Shown in pieces: positions 55,679-64,000 of a stretch of 64,000 nucleotides of DNA. Source of the DNA: Paenibacillus sp. BK033. GTDB taxonomy: Bacteria; Bacillota; Bacilli; Paenibacillales; Paenibacillaceae. Position numbers and translations under genes: made by a program. The notes under the pieces were generated by a model, which was not told the origin of the DNA, did not search any database, and worked only from the letters and a program-made list of their open reading frames with translations. How positions within the stretch are numbered: the first letter of the stretch is position 1; every line of letters starts with the position of its first letter. Where the stretch lies: assembly GCF_004345425.1 (NCBI RefSeq), contig NZ_SLVP01000004.1, forward strand, positions 434,001-498,000. Reading direction: 5' to 3'.

Positions 55679-56887
55679 ATGTCTGTAAAAGGTCGTCACT
55701 TGTTTACATCGGAATCGGTTACAGAAGGCCACCCGGATAAGATTTGTGACCAAATCTCGGATGCTGTTCTGGACGCGTTTCTGGAAGCGGACCCTTACGC
55801 TCGCGTAGCTTGCGAAGTTTCGGTTGCAACTGGTCTTGTACTTGTTATTGGAGAAATCAGCTCCCGTGCTGATTATGTCGATATTTCCGCTATTGCTCGC
55901 CGTACAATTAAAGAAATTGGTTATACGCGTGCAAAATACGGTTTTGACTCCAGCACTTGCGCGGTGTTGACATCGCTGAATGAACAATCCGCGGATATCG
56001 CGCAAGGCGTTAATGCTGCGCTTGAGAGCCGCGACGGTAAAGACGTTCAGAAGGAAAACGAAGATATCGGTGCCGGCGACCAAGGCCTGATGTTTGGTTT
56101 TGCTACGAACGAAACTCCTGAGCTGATGCCTTTGCCAATCGCATTGTCGCATCGCATCGCTCGCCGCCTGTCTGAAGTTCGTAAGAACGACACGCTGGGC
56201 TACCTGCGTCCGGACGGCAAAACGCAAGTTACAATCGAGTACGTGGACGGTAAACCGGTTCGCGTAGACACAATCGTCGTATCGACTCAACACGCTGAAG
56301 AAATCTCGCTGGAGCAAATCCAGAAGGATATCCTTGAGCATGTTATTAAACCGGTTGTTCCTGTTGAATGGCTGGATGAGCAAACGAAATACTTCATTAA
56401 CCCTACAGGCCGTTTCGTAATCGGTGGTCCTCAAGGCGATGCTGGTCTGACTGGCCGCAAAATCATCGTTGACACTTACGGCGGTTATGCACGTCATGGC
56501 GGCGGCGCATTCTCCGGTAAGGATCCAACGAAGGTTGACCGTTCCGCAGCTTATGCAGCACGCTATGTAGCTAAGAACATCGTTGCAGCAGGTCTGGCTG
56601 ACAAATGCGAAATCCAATTGGCTTATGCGATTGGCGTAGCGCAACCGGTATCGATCAACGTTGACACTTACGGCACTGGCAAAGTATCCGAGGAGCTTCT
56701 GGTTGACGTGATCAAAAAGAACTTTGATCTTCGCCCAGCGGGCATTATCAAAATGCTTGACCTTCGCCGTCCAATCTACGCTCAAACAGCTGCTTACGGT
56801 CACTTCGGCCGTACGGATGTGGATCTCCCTTGGGAGCGCGTGGACAAAGCAGAAAACCTTAAAGCAGACGCGCTTGCTGCGAAATAA
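55679..56887 (+). CDS. metK: S-adenosylmethionine synthetase
   Basis: 402 aa. It makes SAM from methionine and [34 protein letters not shown], the signature hexa-motif [10 protein letters not shown] and the loop [23 protein letters not shown] are intact. The frame is open upstream, but ATG 55679 has TAGGAGGT (55663-55670) and the family N-terminus. Monocistronic, with its own promoter, leader terminator and end terminator. Confidence 0.97.
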   Translation: MSVKGRHLFTSESVTEGHPDKICDQISDAVLDAFLEADPYARVACEVSVATGLVLVIGEISSRADYVDISAIARRTIKEIGYTRAKYGFDSSTCAVLTSLNEQSADIAQGVNAALESRDGKDVQKENEDIGAGDQGLMFGFATNETPELMPLPIALSHRIARRLSEVRKNDTLGYLRPDGKTQVTIEYVDGKPVRVDTIVVSTQHAEEISLEQIQKDILEHVIKPVVPVEWLDEQTKYFINPTGRFVIGGPQGDAGLTGRKIIVDTYGGYARHGGGAFSGKDPTKVDRSAAYAARYVAKNIVAAGLADKCEIQLAYAIGVAQPVSINVDTYGTGKVSEELLVDVIKKNFDLRPAGIIKMLDLRRPIYAQTAAYGHFGRTDVDLPWERVDKAENLKADALAAK

Positions 56888-56900
56888 TTGCTTTTTAAGC

Positions 56901-56935
56901 AAAGTCTTGAATCTTCGGATTCAGGGCTTTTTTGT
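56901..56935 (+). terminator. Rho-independent terminator of metK
   Basis: AAAGTCTTGAATC-TTCG-GATTCAGGGCTTT followed by T-run; UUCG tetraloop with two G-U pairs. Confidence 0.92.
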
Positions 56936-57065
56936 TGTTCATTTTTTGGGAAGTGCAACCTTTTCGACTCCGTTATCGACTAATACCTAGTTAGCCTAAA
57001 TTTTTCAAGTTGATTTGCCGACAAATAGGGTACAAGTGTATTTAGCTGGGGAGTGATTGCGGGAA

Positions 57066-60000
57066 ATGTTAGTACGAAGCCGATTAAGTTTCATGATAGC
57101 TGTCTTATTAGTGCTCCAACTCGTTCTTACGGGTTGGTCAGAGAACACTCGCGTAGCACAAGCTGCATCAAGCGGGCCTATCGTTGTAGGCATGAGTCCG
57201 GCGGATAATGCAATTGGGGTCACGCCTGCAAGCGATTTGACGCTGACGTTTGATGAGGCCGTTACGAAAGGCGCCGATTCAGCGGTTATATCCATTTATA
57301 ACTACAATACAAGCGATATTGTCGAGAGCATTCCGATGTCTTCTTACAAAATTAGACTCGATGCGACAGGCCGAACAGCTACCATTAATCCGGATGCAAT
57401 CTTAAATGTAAATACGGATTATTACGTATTGATCGATTACGGCGCTTTTGCCAACGTATCTAACGGTGCTTATTATGCCGGCATTTCCAGTGCGACGACA
57501 TGGAACTTTAGAACAGCAGCCGTTGTGGATACCGCTGGCCCAACGATTGTTGTGAAATCGCCGGATGCGGGCGCAACGAAAGTGGCTGTGGACAGTAAAG
57601 TGATCCTTCAGTTTAGTGAACCTGTCTATGCCGCAAGCGGCAGCGTGACATTAAGCAGCCTGACCGATACGAAAAATATTCCGGTAACCTCAAGCATGGT
57701 GCAAGGCAGCGGTACAAGCACGATTACAATTACGCCAAATACTCCGCTGGACTCCAATACCGACTATTCGGTTACGATTCCGAGAACGGCTTTCCAAGAT
57801 GGCGCAGGCAATGTGATGGAGACGGGTGGCGCTTCGTATGTCAATTGGAGCTTCCGTACGGATCTGGCGCCTCTTACTATCGTCACGGCTACGCCGGCAA
57901 ATTATGCGACTTCCGTATCCGTCTTAACGGATAAGCTGACCATGACGTTCGACCACAATATTGCGGCCGGAACTGAAAAGTTTATTGAAATCAGAGACGT
58001 GAAGAACAACACGACTTTTGCCAGAATCAAGACTAGCTCATCGCAAGTGGCGATTACGGGAGCGACAGCAACCGTTACTTTGCCGGCAAGTCCTAGATTT
58101 AACGCTAATACCTCTTACTATGTGTTAGTGGATGCGGGAGCTTTTATCGAGACGGACTCGGGCTCGAATTATCCATTCCCGGGAATTGCTAATGCTGCGG
58201 CGTGGAATTTTACAACCGGGTATGGCAATGATACGACCAAGCCGGCTCTTAAGAGCCTCACGCCAACAGCTGGCGGTATTCTGACCGCTACAACAGGCAA
58301 GCTTGTATTAACGTTTACGGAGCCTGTCTTTCAGGACAGCGGTACAATCGAGATCCGTACGGTAACGAGCGGCACCTTGTTCCGCTCCATTCCGGTTACT
58401 TCCGGCCGGGTATCCGGCGGCGGTACGGACACGATTACCATTGATGCAACAAGCGCATACGGCGGCGAAGCGGCAAAAGCTTTTGTGAATAATACCTCTT
58501 ACTACGTAACTTTCGGAAGCCGCGCTTTTAAGGATGGAGTAGGGTTGTATTATGACGGGTTAACGAGCTCATCCAGTTGGAGGTTTACGGTTACGCAGGA
58601 TAATGTGAAGCCGACTCTGGCCGCTACTTCACCAGCCAACAGTTCAACCTCGGCTGATCCCAATGGGACTTTGTCCGCAACGTTTAGCGAAGCCGTACAA
58701 TCGGGCAGCGGACAGATCTGGATTCAATGCGTGAGCAGCACCAGCAGTCAATGCGCGACACCGTCGGTAGGAACCTCGGTATCCGTAGATCCGCTGAACA
58801 ACAAGAAGCTTATTATTACACCAAACCAGGCTCTTCAGGCAGGAACGGCTTATTACGTCGTTATTGACCCGGATGCGGTAACCGATCTGGCGGGCAATAC
58901 GTTTAACGGCATTCAGAACGAATACCAATGGGCATTCAAGACGCTTGGCGGGGATACAACGCCTCCGGCGATTTCGAAGCTGGAAGCCAACGGATCAACG
59001 ATCGTTATGACTTATAACGAAGACTTGATGGAGAACTCGATTCCTACGGCCGGTAGCTTCTATATCACAGTTGATGGCGCATACCGCTCCGTTATCGGCG
59101 TTTCGGTATCCGGACCAAAGGTTACGTTAAAATTGTCCAGCAACATCGTAGACGGGCAGCAAGTGAAGCTGTCGTATTCCAAGCCTTCGGTTGCAACGCT
59201 GGGCATTCGGGATCTTTCGGGCAACCAGGCGCTTAGCCTGGCTTCCCAGACGGTAACGACCGCCGTGGACACAACCCAGCCGCAGCTGACGGGAGGGACC
59301 GCTGCAGGCGGGATCGTAACCTTGATCTTCTCGAAAAATCTGGCTTCGGTCAGCAGCTATGCTTATTCACAATTCAGTGTTTATGTTGGGGGTAATTACT
59401 ACACGCCAACATCTGTGTACAGTACGGCAAATAAAGTTATCCTAGCTGTGAATACTTCAATTGATTCAAGTTCGAGCGTTCGAGTATCCTACAGTGCCGG
59501 TTCTTACCCGCTGCAGGATGCTGCAGGCAATAAAGTAAGCAATTTCAGCAATATTTCATTATCCAGCACGGTGGATACCTCGCTGCCAACGGTGCAAACC
59601 ATTGACGCTTACGGTTCTTCCATCATCATTACTTATAATAAAACGCTGGATTCGACCAGAAGACCGTCAACCAGCCAGTACAGCGTACTTGTGAACAACT
59701 CGCTGCGCAGCGTAACGCAGGTAACCGTCTCCGGTCCACAGGTCCTTCTTACGGTAAGCCCGGATATTACAACCGGTTCGACCGTTAAAGTGTCCTATTC
59801 CAAGTTATACACAGCCTTATCAGACCTGTCCGGCAATGAAGCGGCAGCATTTACGAATGCGACGGCTTCGATAGGAAACGGTTCGTCTACGGATACCGGG
59901 TTATACGGGGCGGTGGTCAAAGGAACCAAATTGACCTTGTCCTTCTGGAAAACGCTCAATTCTTCCTATGCGCCATCCTCCGCCTACTTCTCGGTGAAGG

Positions 60001-61496
60001 TTAATAATTCGGCGGACCCGGCCACTAACGTAACCATTAGCGGCAATAGCGTTGTACTGACCCTTGCCCAAGCACCTGGCGTTGGCGATGCGGTAACCGT
60101 TACTTATTACGCCACTTCTACTAACAGCTTGCGCACGTCAGACGGCACGGTGATCAACAGCTTTACAAATGTGACGGTAGCCAATCAGACAACGCTAATT
60201 GATTCGCTGCCTGGCGGTTATGAAGAAGCTAGCGGTGGAGGCATCGGATTAACGACTTCGATGGCCACGCAGACATCGGATATTTCGCCTGCAGGCTATA
60301 CGACTACCCGTTATACGATCCAAGCCGATAAGCTGTCTACCGCTTTTTCGGCGGCCAGAAGCGCGGGAATCAGCAATGCGCGGGTTGTTTTTGAGGTGCC
60401 AAGTTCCGAGAGAGCGGCGGTTGTAGCCGTTCCGTTAACGGTATTGGAGACGGCTTACCGTTCAAGTAACGGATCGTCTTTTGTCGTACAGTACGGAACA
60501 AGCTCCTATGAGATTCCGCTTAGCGCGCTGGCTTTCAAGAGTATGGCGTCCCTGATCGGATCAAGCTCAACAACAGGCAATCTTTTGATTAAAATTGAAA
60601 AGGGCTCTAACTCGAATACCAGTGGTTTAACTTCGGCTATCAGTAAAGCGGGGGCATCCCTCTTGTCGACGCCAATTACGTTCGAGACCTCGGTAGTGAA
60701 CGGGACGACCGAAAAGAATCTTTCGGAATTTGGCGGCTATGTCAAACGGAGCTTTGAGTCGTTAGTAGCTGCAAATTCGAGCAACAGCGCGGTTGTGTGG
60801 CTGGACCCGCAAACCGGCAAGCTATCGTACGTGCCAACCACATTCTCTACGGAGAACGGTACGAATATGGTAACGTTCAAGCGGAAGGGCAACAGCTCTT
60901 ATGCTCTGATCAGCGGTTCATCGAGGTTTACCGATATCGGCTCGCATTGGGCGGGTTCGACGATCAAGATGATGTCGAATAAATTCATTATCGAAGGTCG
61001 TTCGGGATCCACAACGAAGTTTGATCCGCAAAGCTCCATTACCCGCGCGGAATTTGCGGCGTATATTGTTCGCGGTCTCGGTTTGTCCGGAAGCCGGAGC
61101 GATGCTTCGAAGTACAGGGATGTAACAGGGGGAACCGTTACAGCGGCTTATATCGGCGCTGCGTCCAAAGCGGGCATCGTAACGGGCAACACGGACGGTA
61201 CGTTTAAGCCGAACAGCCCGATAACTCGCCAGGAGATGGCGGTTATGATGTCCCGTGCCACAAAGGCTGCTGCGGTGACAATCACTCTGCCACAGTCGGA
61301 AACGACATACCTGTCCAAATTCAGCGACCGGACGAAAGTAGCGTCCTGGGCGAAAAGCGATTTGGCTAAAGCCGTATATATGGGGGTTATCACCGGCCAG
61401 ACCGAAACCACCTTTGGCCCAACCAAAAACGCTACTCGCGCCGAAGCGATCGTTATGATCAAACGCTTGCTGGAGTATGTAGATTTGTTAGATTAA
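57066..61496 (+). CDS. Giant Ig-like repeat surface protein with three C-terminal SLH domains
   Basis: 1476 aa. A signal peptide (ending near VAQAAS) is followed by five Big_5/SbsA-type Ig-like domains, each opening with a P-x-(V/L)-x(2-4)-(S/T)P pattern and containing TFxE(A/P)V. Four SwmB-like domains follow (ISKLEANGSTIVMTYNEDL and relatives, about residues 635-960), then an unassigned region (about 1050-1280). Three SLH domains end the protein (FTDIGSHWAGSTIKMM, YRDVTGGTVTAAYIGAA, FSDRTKVASWAKSDLAKAV). It probably extends from the SCWP outward through the S-layer as an adhesin or structural fibre. TTG 57057 is an alternative start; ATG 57066 is better spaced from GGGGAG. Confidence 0.9.
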   Translation: MLVRSRLSFMIAVLLVLQLVLTGWSENTRVAQAASSGPIVVGMSPADNAIGVTPASDLTLTFDEAVTKGADSAVISIYNYNTSDIVESIPMSSYKIRLDATGRTATINPDAILNVNTDYYVLIDYGAFANVSNGAYYAGISSATTWNFRTAAVVDTAGPTIVVKSPDAGATKVAVDSKVILQFSEPVYAASGSVTLSSLTDTKNIPVTSSMVQGSGTSTITITPNTPLDSNTDYSVTIPRTAFQDGAGNVMETGGASYVNWSFRTDLAPLTIVTATPANYATSVSVLTDKLTMTFDHNIAAGTEKFIEIRDVKNNTTFARIKTSSSQVAITGATATVTLPASPRFNANTSYYVLVDAGAFIETDSGSNYPFPGIANAAAWNFTTGYGNDTTKPALKSLTPTAGGILTATTGKLVLTFTEPVFQDSGTIEIRTVTSGTLFRSIPVTSGRVSGGGTDTITIDATSAYGGEAAKAFVNNTSYYVTFGSRAFKDGVGLYYDGLTSSSSWRFTVTQDNVKPTLAATSPANSSTSADPNGTLSATFSEAVQSGSGQIWIQCVSSTSSQCATPSVGTSVSVDPLNNKKLIITPNQALQAGTAYYVVIDPDAVTDLAGNTFNGIQNEYQWAFKTLGGDTTPPAISKLEANGSTIVMTYNEDLMENSIPTAGSFYITVDGAYRSVIGVSVSGPKVTLKLSSNIVDGQQVKLSYSKPSVATLGIRDLSGNQALSLASQTVTTAVDTTQPQLTGGTAAGGIVTLIFSKNLASVSSYAYSQFSVYVGGNYYTPTSVYSTANKVILAVNTSIDSSSSVRVSYSAGSYPLQDAAGNKVSNFSNISLSSTVDTSLPTVQTIDAYGSSIIITYNKTLDSTRRPSTSQYSVLVNNSLRSVTQVTVSGPQVLLTVSPDITTGSTVKVSYSKLYTALSDLSGNEAAAFTNATASIGNGSSTDTGLYGAVVKGTKLTLSFWKTLNSSYAPSSAYFSVKVNNSADPATNVTISGNSVVLTLAQAPGVGDAVTVTYYATSTNSLRTSDGTVINSFTNVTVANQTTLIDSLPGGYEEASGGGIGLTTSMATQTSDISPAGYTTTRYTIQADKLSTAFSAARSAGISNARVVFEVPSSERAAVVAVPLTVLETAYRSSNGSSFVVQYGTSSYEIPLSALAFKSMASLIGSSSTTGNLLIKIEKGSNSNTSGLTSAISKAGASLLSTPITFETSVVNGTTEKNLSEFGGYVKRSFESLVAANSSNSAVVWLDPQTGKLSYVPTTFSTENGTNMVTFKRKGNSSYALISGSSRFTDIGSHWAGSTIKMMSNKFIIEGRSGSTTKFDPQSSITRAEFAAYIVRGLGLSGSRSDASKYRDVTGGTVTAAYIGAASKAGIVTGNTDGTFKPNSPITRQEMAVMMSRATKAAAVTITLPQSETTYLSKFSDRTKVASWAKSDLAKAVYMGVITGQTETTFGPTKNATRAEAIVMIKRLLEYVDLLD

Positions 61497-61511
61497 TTTA
61501 ATCTTTCTAGA

Positions 61512-61537
61512 GCCCCGTCACTGCGACGGGGCTTTTT
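61512..61537 (+). terminator. Rho-independent terminator
   Basis: GCCCCGTC and GACGGGGC around ACTGC, followed by T5. Confidence 0.93.
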
Positions 61538-61586
61538 ATGTGCAGGAGTGGCAGTGTGGACGTTGGACATGGGCGTGGCGTAGAAG

Positions 61587-61859
61587 ATAAGGTCCCTAAG
61601 GGACCTTAAGCGTGAAAAAAGAGTAGCTAGATAGTAGGATAAGGTCCCCAAGGGATCTTAAGATGGCGAAAGTGGCAGTGTAGGCGGTTGAAATGGCCGG
61701 TGGCGTAGAAGTTAAGGTCCCTATGGGACCTTAAGTGTGAAAAAGGAGTAGCTAGATAGTAGGTTAAGGTCCCTAAGGGACCTTAAGATGGCGAAGGTGG
61801 CAGTGTAGGCGGTTGAAAGGGGCGGTGGCGTAGAAGTTAGGGCCCCTATGGGACCTTAA
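61587..61859. repeat. Cluster 2 of 23-bp palindromes with the same 125-bp composite period
   Basis: Five copies of the palindrome family seen at 20709 lie at 61587-61609, 61639-61661, 61712-61734, 61764-61786 (perfect) and 61837-61859. The others have one to three mismatches. Spacings again alternate 52 and 73 bp. The text between copies repeats within the cluster (AGTAGCTAGATAGTAGG; GGCAGTGTAGGCGGTTGAAA) and only partly resembles that of cluster 1. Confidence 0.93.
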
Positions 61860-62269
61860 GAGATAGAACCTGCGGGTCATCAGTGGGCGGTAGTTTGGTC
61901 CACGCGATGACCCACTTCATTCGGTCCGCCCTCCCAAGTGCTGGGGGATGGGGCGGCCAGAGGGGCGGAGAGAAAAGGTCATTCTGGAGAAAAGCATATG
62001 CTTACGAAGCAGCTTTCTTTCAGAAAGCTTTTAAGCGTTCGCCTTTGCAGGACGAATTCTAACGATAGCATCGTTATAATTCAAAAGAATTCGTCTGCAA
62101 CAGCGATCGGAAGAATGACCTTTTCTCGCAGCCTTGCTCTTCCCAATAGTCCTACTAACACCCAGCACTTCCCTCCCATTTTATTAAGAAATTTTTATAC
62201 TCGGAACTTTTCTCCCCTTCTAATAGTCTATAATAGGTAGATTAATAGATTAGGAGAGTTGCTATAACG
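61860..62269. other. Gene-free region before the NagPA gene
   Basis: A frame at 61938-62240 has no ribosome site or recognisable product and is not called. The region holds a long hairpin (62045-62100) and, at 62229-62234, a TATAAT that may be the -10 of the next gene; no good -35 is visible. Confidence 0.4.
62045..62100. repeat. Long imperfect inverted repeat with nested hairpin
   Basis: TTGCAGGACGAATTCT pairs with AGAATTCGTCTGCAA (one bulged G). Inside lies AACGAT-AGC-ATCGTT (62061-62075), the same core as the palindrome at 9666-9689. Confidence 0.65.
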
Positions 62270-64000
62270 ATGAGTAAGGTACATAACAGCAAAGTCCGGC
62301 AGACGGGAAGTCTAGGCAAAAAGATCGCGGTTGTCGTAATCGGTGGCACATTGCTGGCTCAGCCAGTCTCGTCAGCTATTTCTTTTGACTTAAACCCGTT
62401 CCAAGCAGGTACAGCGGCTGCTGCTACGGCAGAGCCATCCCTTAAGCTTCTTCAACAGTCGTATATTACGGCTGGCGCGCAAAGAATGGACTATCTCTGG
62501 ACGACCACACGAAGCGGCAAAGCTGCTCAAGCGAATATCCATGTTATTCAAGTGGATCTAACCAATCCGTATGTAAACTTGAACACCATGAGCGGCAAGA
62601 ACGATACCGTAGGCAAGCTGAATACGGTTATGAATATGACGAAAGAGAACGGCGCGGTTGCAGGCATCAACGCCGATGTGTTTATCACAACAACGGAAGG
62701 CTCGCCAATGGGCGCGCAGGTAACAAGCGGAACGCTGATGACCAGCCCGATGCAAATTAAGGGCATGTATGCTTTTGCCGTGACAAAAGACCGCAAGCCG
62801 GTCATCGACAGCTATACCTTCGACGGTAAGGTTACGTCCGCGGACGGCTCCAGCTTTACGCTTGCAGGGCTGAACCAGTCAGCTTATATTCCGGAAGGCG
62901 GCTTATCCAGCTACAGCCACCTTAATGCTCTCTATATTTACAACAGCGCCTGGGGCGGCGCGGAGCGCCCTAAGAACTCGTCAACAACTCCAACGGAAGC
63001 ACTGGTCGTAAACGGAGTCGTTCAGCAAATCTCGGACGGCAAGCCGTTAACCGGGGCGATCCCGGCAGACGGTTATATCCTGCGCGGCCATGGGACTGCG
63101 GCCCAATTTATTCTCGAGCATTTGCAGGTCGGCCAGTCGGTAACCTCCGATTACTCGCTCGTATCCGCCACATCCGGGCAAAAGGTAGATCCTGCATCTT
63201 TTGAAATGCTGGTAGGCGGACATACGATTCTCGTAAATAACGGTGCGGCTGCTACTTTCTCTCGCGATATTACGGGCGTCAGCGGCTCTTCCTACGTATC
63301 CCGTACGGCGGTTGGTTATTCCAAGGACGGTACGAAGGTTTATCTGATTACAAGCGAGGACTACGGCGACAGCACGGGGCTTAATCTGAAAGAACTCCAG
63401 CAGGTCATGGTGAAGCTTGGCGTGTACAAAGGGATCAACCTCGACGGCGGCGGTTCAACAACGATGATTGAGCGTCCGCTTGGCGAGACTTCGCTTCGTT
63501 TGGCGCATTCCACGCAATACGATACAACGCAGCGCAGCATTTCCAATTCGATTGGCGTATTCACGACGGCGCCGCAAGGCAATCTGAAAGGGATTGCGGT
63601 CAGCGGTTCGAATATTCTTTTTGTCGGACAAAAGACAACCTTCTCTGTAAAAGGCTATGATACCTATTACAATCCAACTACGGTAGACGGAACGAATGCA
63701 AGCTGGAGCAGCACAACGGGCGTTGGTTCGTTCAGCGGCAATACGTTTACGGCTTCCAAGCCGGGTATAACCAACATTACGGTGAAGTCCGGCTCCGTTA
63801 CGGCTACTTATCCGGTTGAGGTTATCGGCAAAGATCAGATTGCGGAGCTGAAACTCGATACGGCGGCAGGCGTCTTGTCGAAGGGGGCAACGGTATCCAT
63901 TCCGGTTAAGGTTACCCTGAAGAACGGCAAAACCTACAAGCTGACCGGCGACTCGCTGCAATGGGAGTTCACTGGCTTTACCGCAACAACAAGCGGCGAT
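62270..64000 (+). CDS. NagPA-type phosphodiester glycosidase family surface protein, cut by window end
   Basis: The first 577 codons are open to the last base. A signal sequence (KKIAVVVIGGTLLAQPVSSA) precedes the NagPA/DUF2233 domain (about 65-430). Its hallmarks are GAVAGINADVF near residue 130, TAVGYSKDGTKVYLITSED near 350 and INLDGGGSTTMI near 395. Beta-rich Ig-like text follows (about 440 on). Family members cleave sugar-1-phosphodiesters, so wall polymers or their linkage units are possible substrates (inference). SLH domains could follow beyond the window. ATG 62270 has AGGAGA about 12 nt upstream. Confidence 0.85.
   Translation, partial: MSKVHNSKVRQTGSLGKKIAVVVIGGTLLAQPVSSAISFDLNPFQAGTAAAATAEPSLKLLQQSYITAGAQRMDYLWTTTRSGKAAQANIHVIQVDLTNPYVNLNTMSGKNDTVGKLNTVMNMTKENGAVAGINADVFITTTEGSPMGAQVTSGTLMTSPMQIKGMYAFAVTKDRKPVIDSYTFDGKVTSADGSSFTLAGLNQSAYIPEGGLSSYSHLNALYIYNSAWGGAERPKNSSTTPTEALVVNGVVQQISDGKPLTGAIPADGYILRGHGTAAQFILEHLQVGQSVTSDYSLVSATSGQKVDPASFEMLVGGHTILVNNGAAATFSRDITGVSGSSYVSRTAVGYSKDGTKVYLITSEDYGDSTGLNLKELQQVMVKLGVYKGINLDGGGSTTMIERPLGETSLRLAHSTQYDTTQRSISNSIGVFTTAPQGNLKGIAVSGSNILFVGQKTTFSVKGYDTYYNPTTVDGTNASWSSTTGVGSFSGNTFTASKPGITNITVKSGSVTATYPVEVIGKDQIAELKLDTAAGVLSKGATVSIPVKVTLKNGKTYKLTGDSLQWEFTGFTATTSGD

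Noticed and set aside
61587..61859. Tandem rho-independent terminators
   Set aside because: The palindromes have a one-base centre and no T-runs; a proper terminator already ends the upstream gene at 61512-61537.
61938..62240. 100-codon plus-strand frame before the NagPA gene
   Set aside because: Crosses a long hairpin, lacks a ribosome site and has no protein-like composition.

Overview
The window is a stretch of a Paenibacillus-type chromosome (Firmicutes, Paenibacillaceae). Four things point there. Endospore genes are present (spoIID, spoIIQ, spoIIID, a SASP). Flagellar rod genes follow mbl, as in Bacillus. The cell surface is S-layer based, with SLH domains and the TagO/TagA/CsaB wall-polymer enzymes. 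There is also an 11-gene nuo operon of a kind absent from Bacillus subtilis. Every gene I can support lies on the + strand, so the segment is probably co-oriented with replication. Genes are identified from motifs and family resemblance read by eye; no database search was possible.

Layout. 1-3000: end of the ATP synthase operon (atpG, atpD, atpC) and its terminator. 3050-7225: a PHP-type protein-tyrosine phosphatase, then a Fur-boxed iron-siderophore uptake operon (lipoprotein plus a fused double permease, with no ATPase gene). 7371-9640: a chemoreceptor. 9899-20430: nuoABCDHIJKLMN, complex I without the NADH-oxidising NuoEFG module; its nuoC carries an Ala/Glu-rich tandem-repeat N-terminus. 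20430-21250: a cluster of palindromic repeats. 21249-26170: an SLH-anchored subtilisin-like protease, a DUF1146 protein and murA. 26306-29887: a MacAB/YknXYZ-like tripartite exporter whose adaptor has a huge Gly-rich insert. 30026-33583: spoIID, spoIIQ, spoIIID, mbl. 33655-35530: flhO-flhP behind a SigD-type promoter. 35544-37160: an EpuA-like protein, a CDP-alcohol phosphatidyltransferase and fabZ. 37190-37368: a pair of 62-bp repeats.

The rest, 37407-64000, is largely a cell-surface island. A phosphosugar mutase, a DUF5693 membrane protein, csaB, tagA and tagO should build, and may export, the pyruvylated secondary cell wall polymer (SCWP) to which SLH domains bind. The proteins that need this anchor follow: a 1345-aa SLH protein, the main S-layer protein (codon use of a very highly expressed gene, long leader, two in-frame starts), a 698-aa secreted repeat protein, a 165-aa membrane-anchored protein and, after a SASP gene and metK, a 1476-aa Ig-like/SLH protein. 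The window ends inside a NagPA-type phosphodiester glycosidase.

The most unusual structure is a composite repeat of 23-bp palindromes. They alternate at 52 and 73 bp to give a 125-bp period. The same architecture occurs twice, 41 kb apart (20709-20981 and 61587-61859), each time beside an SLH-protein gene.
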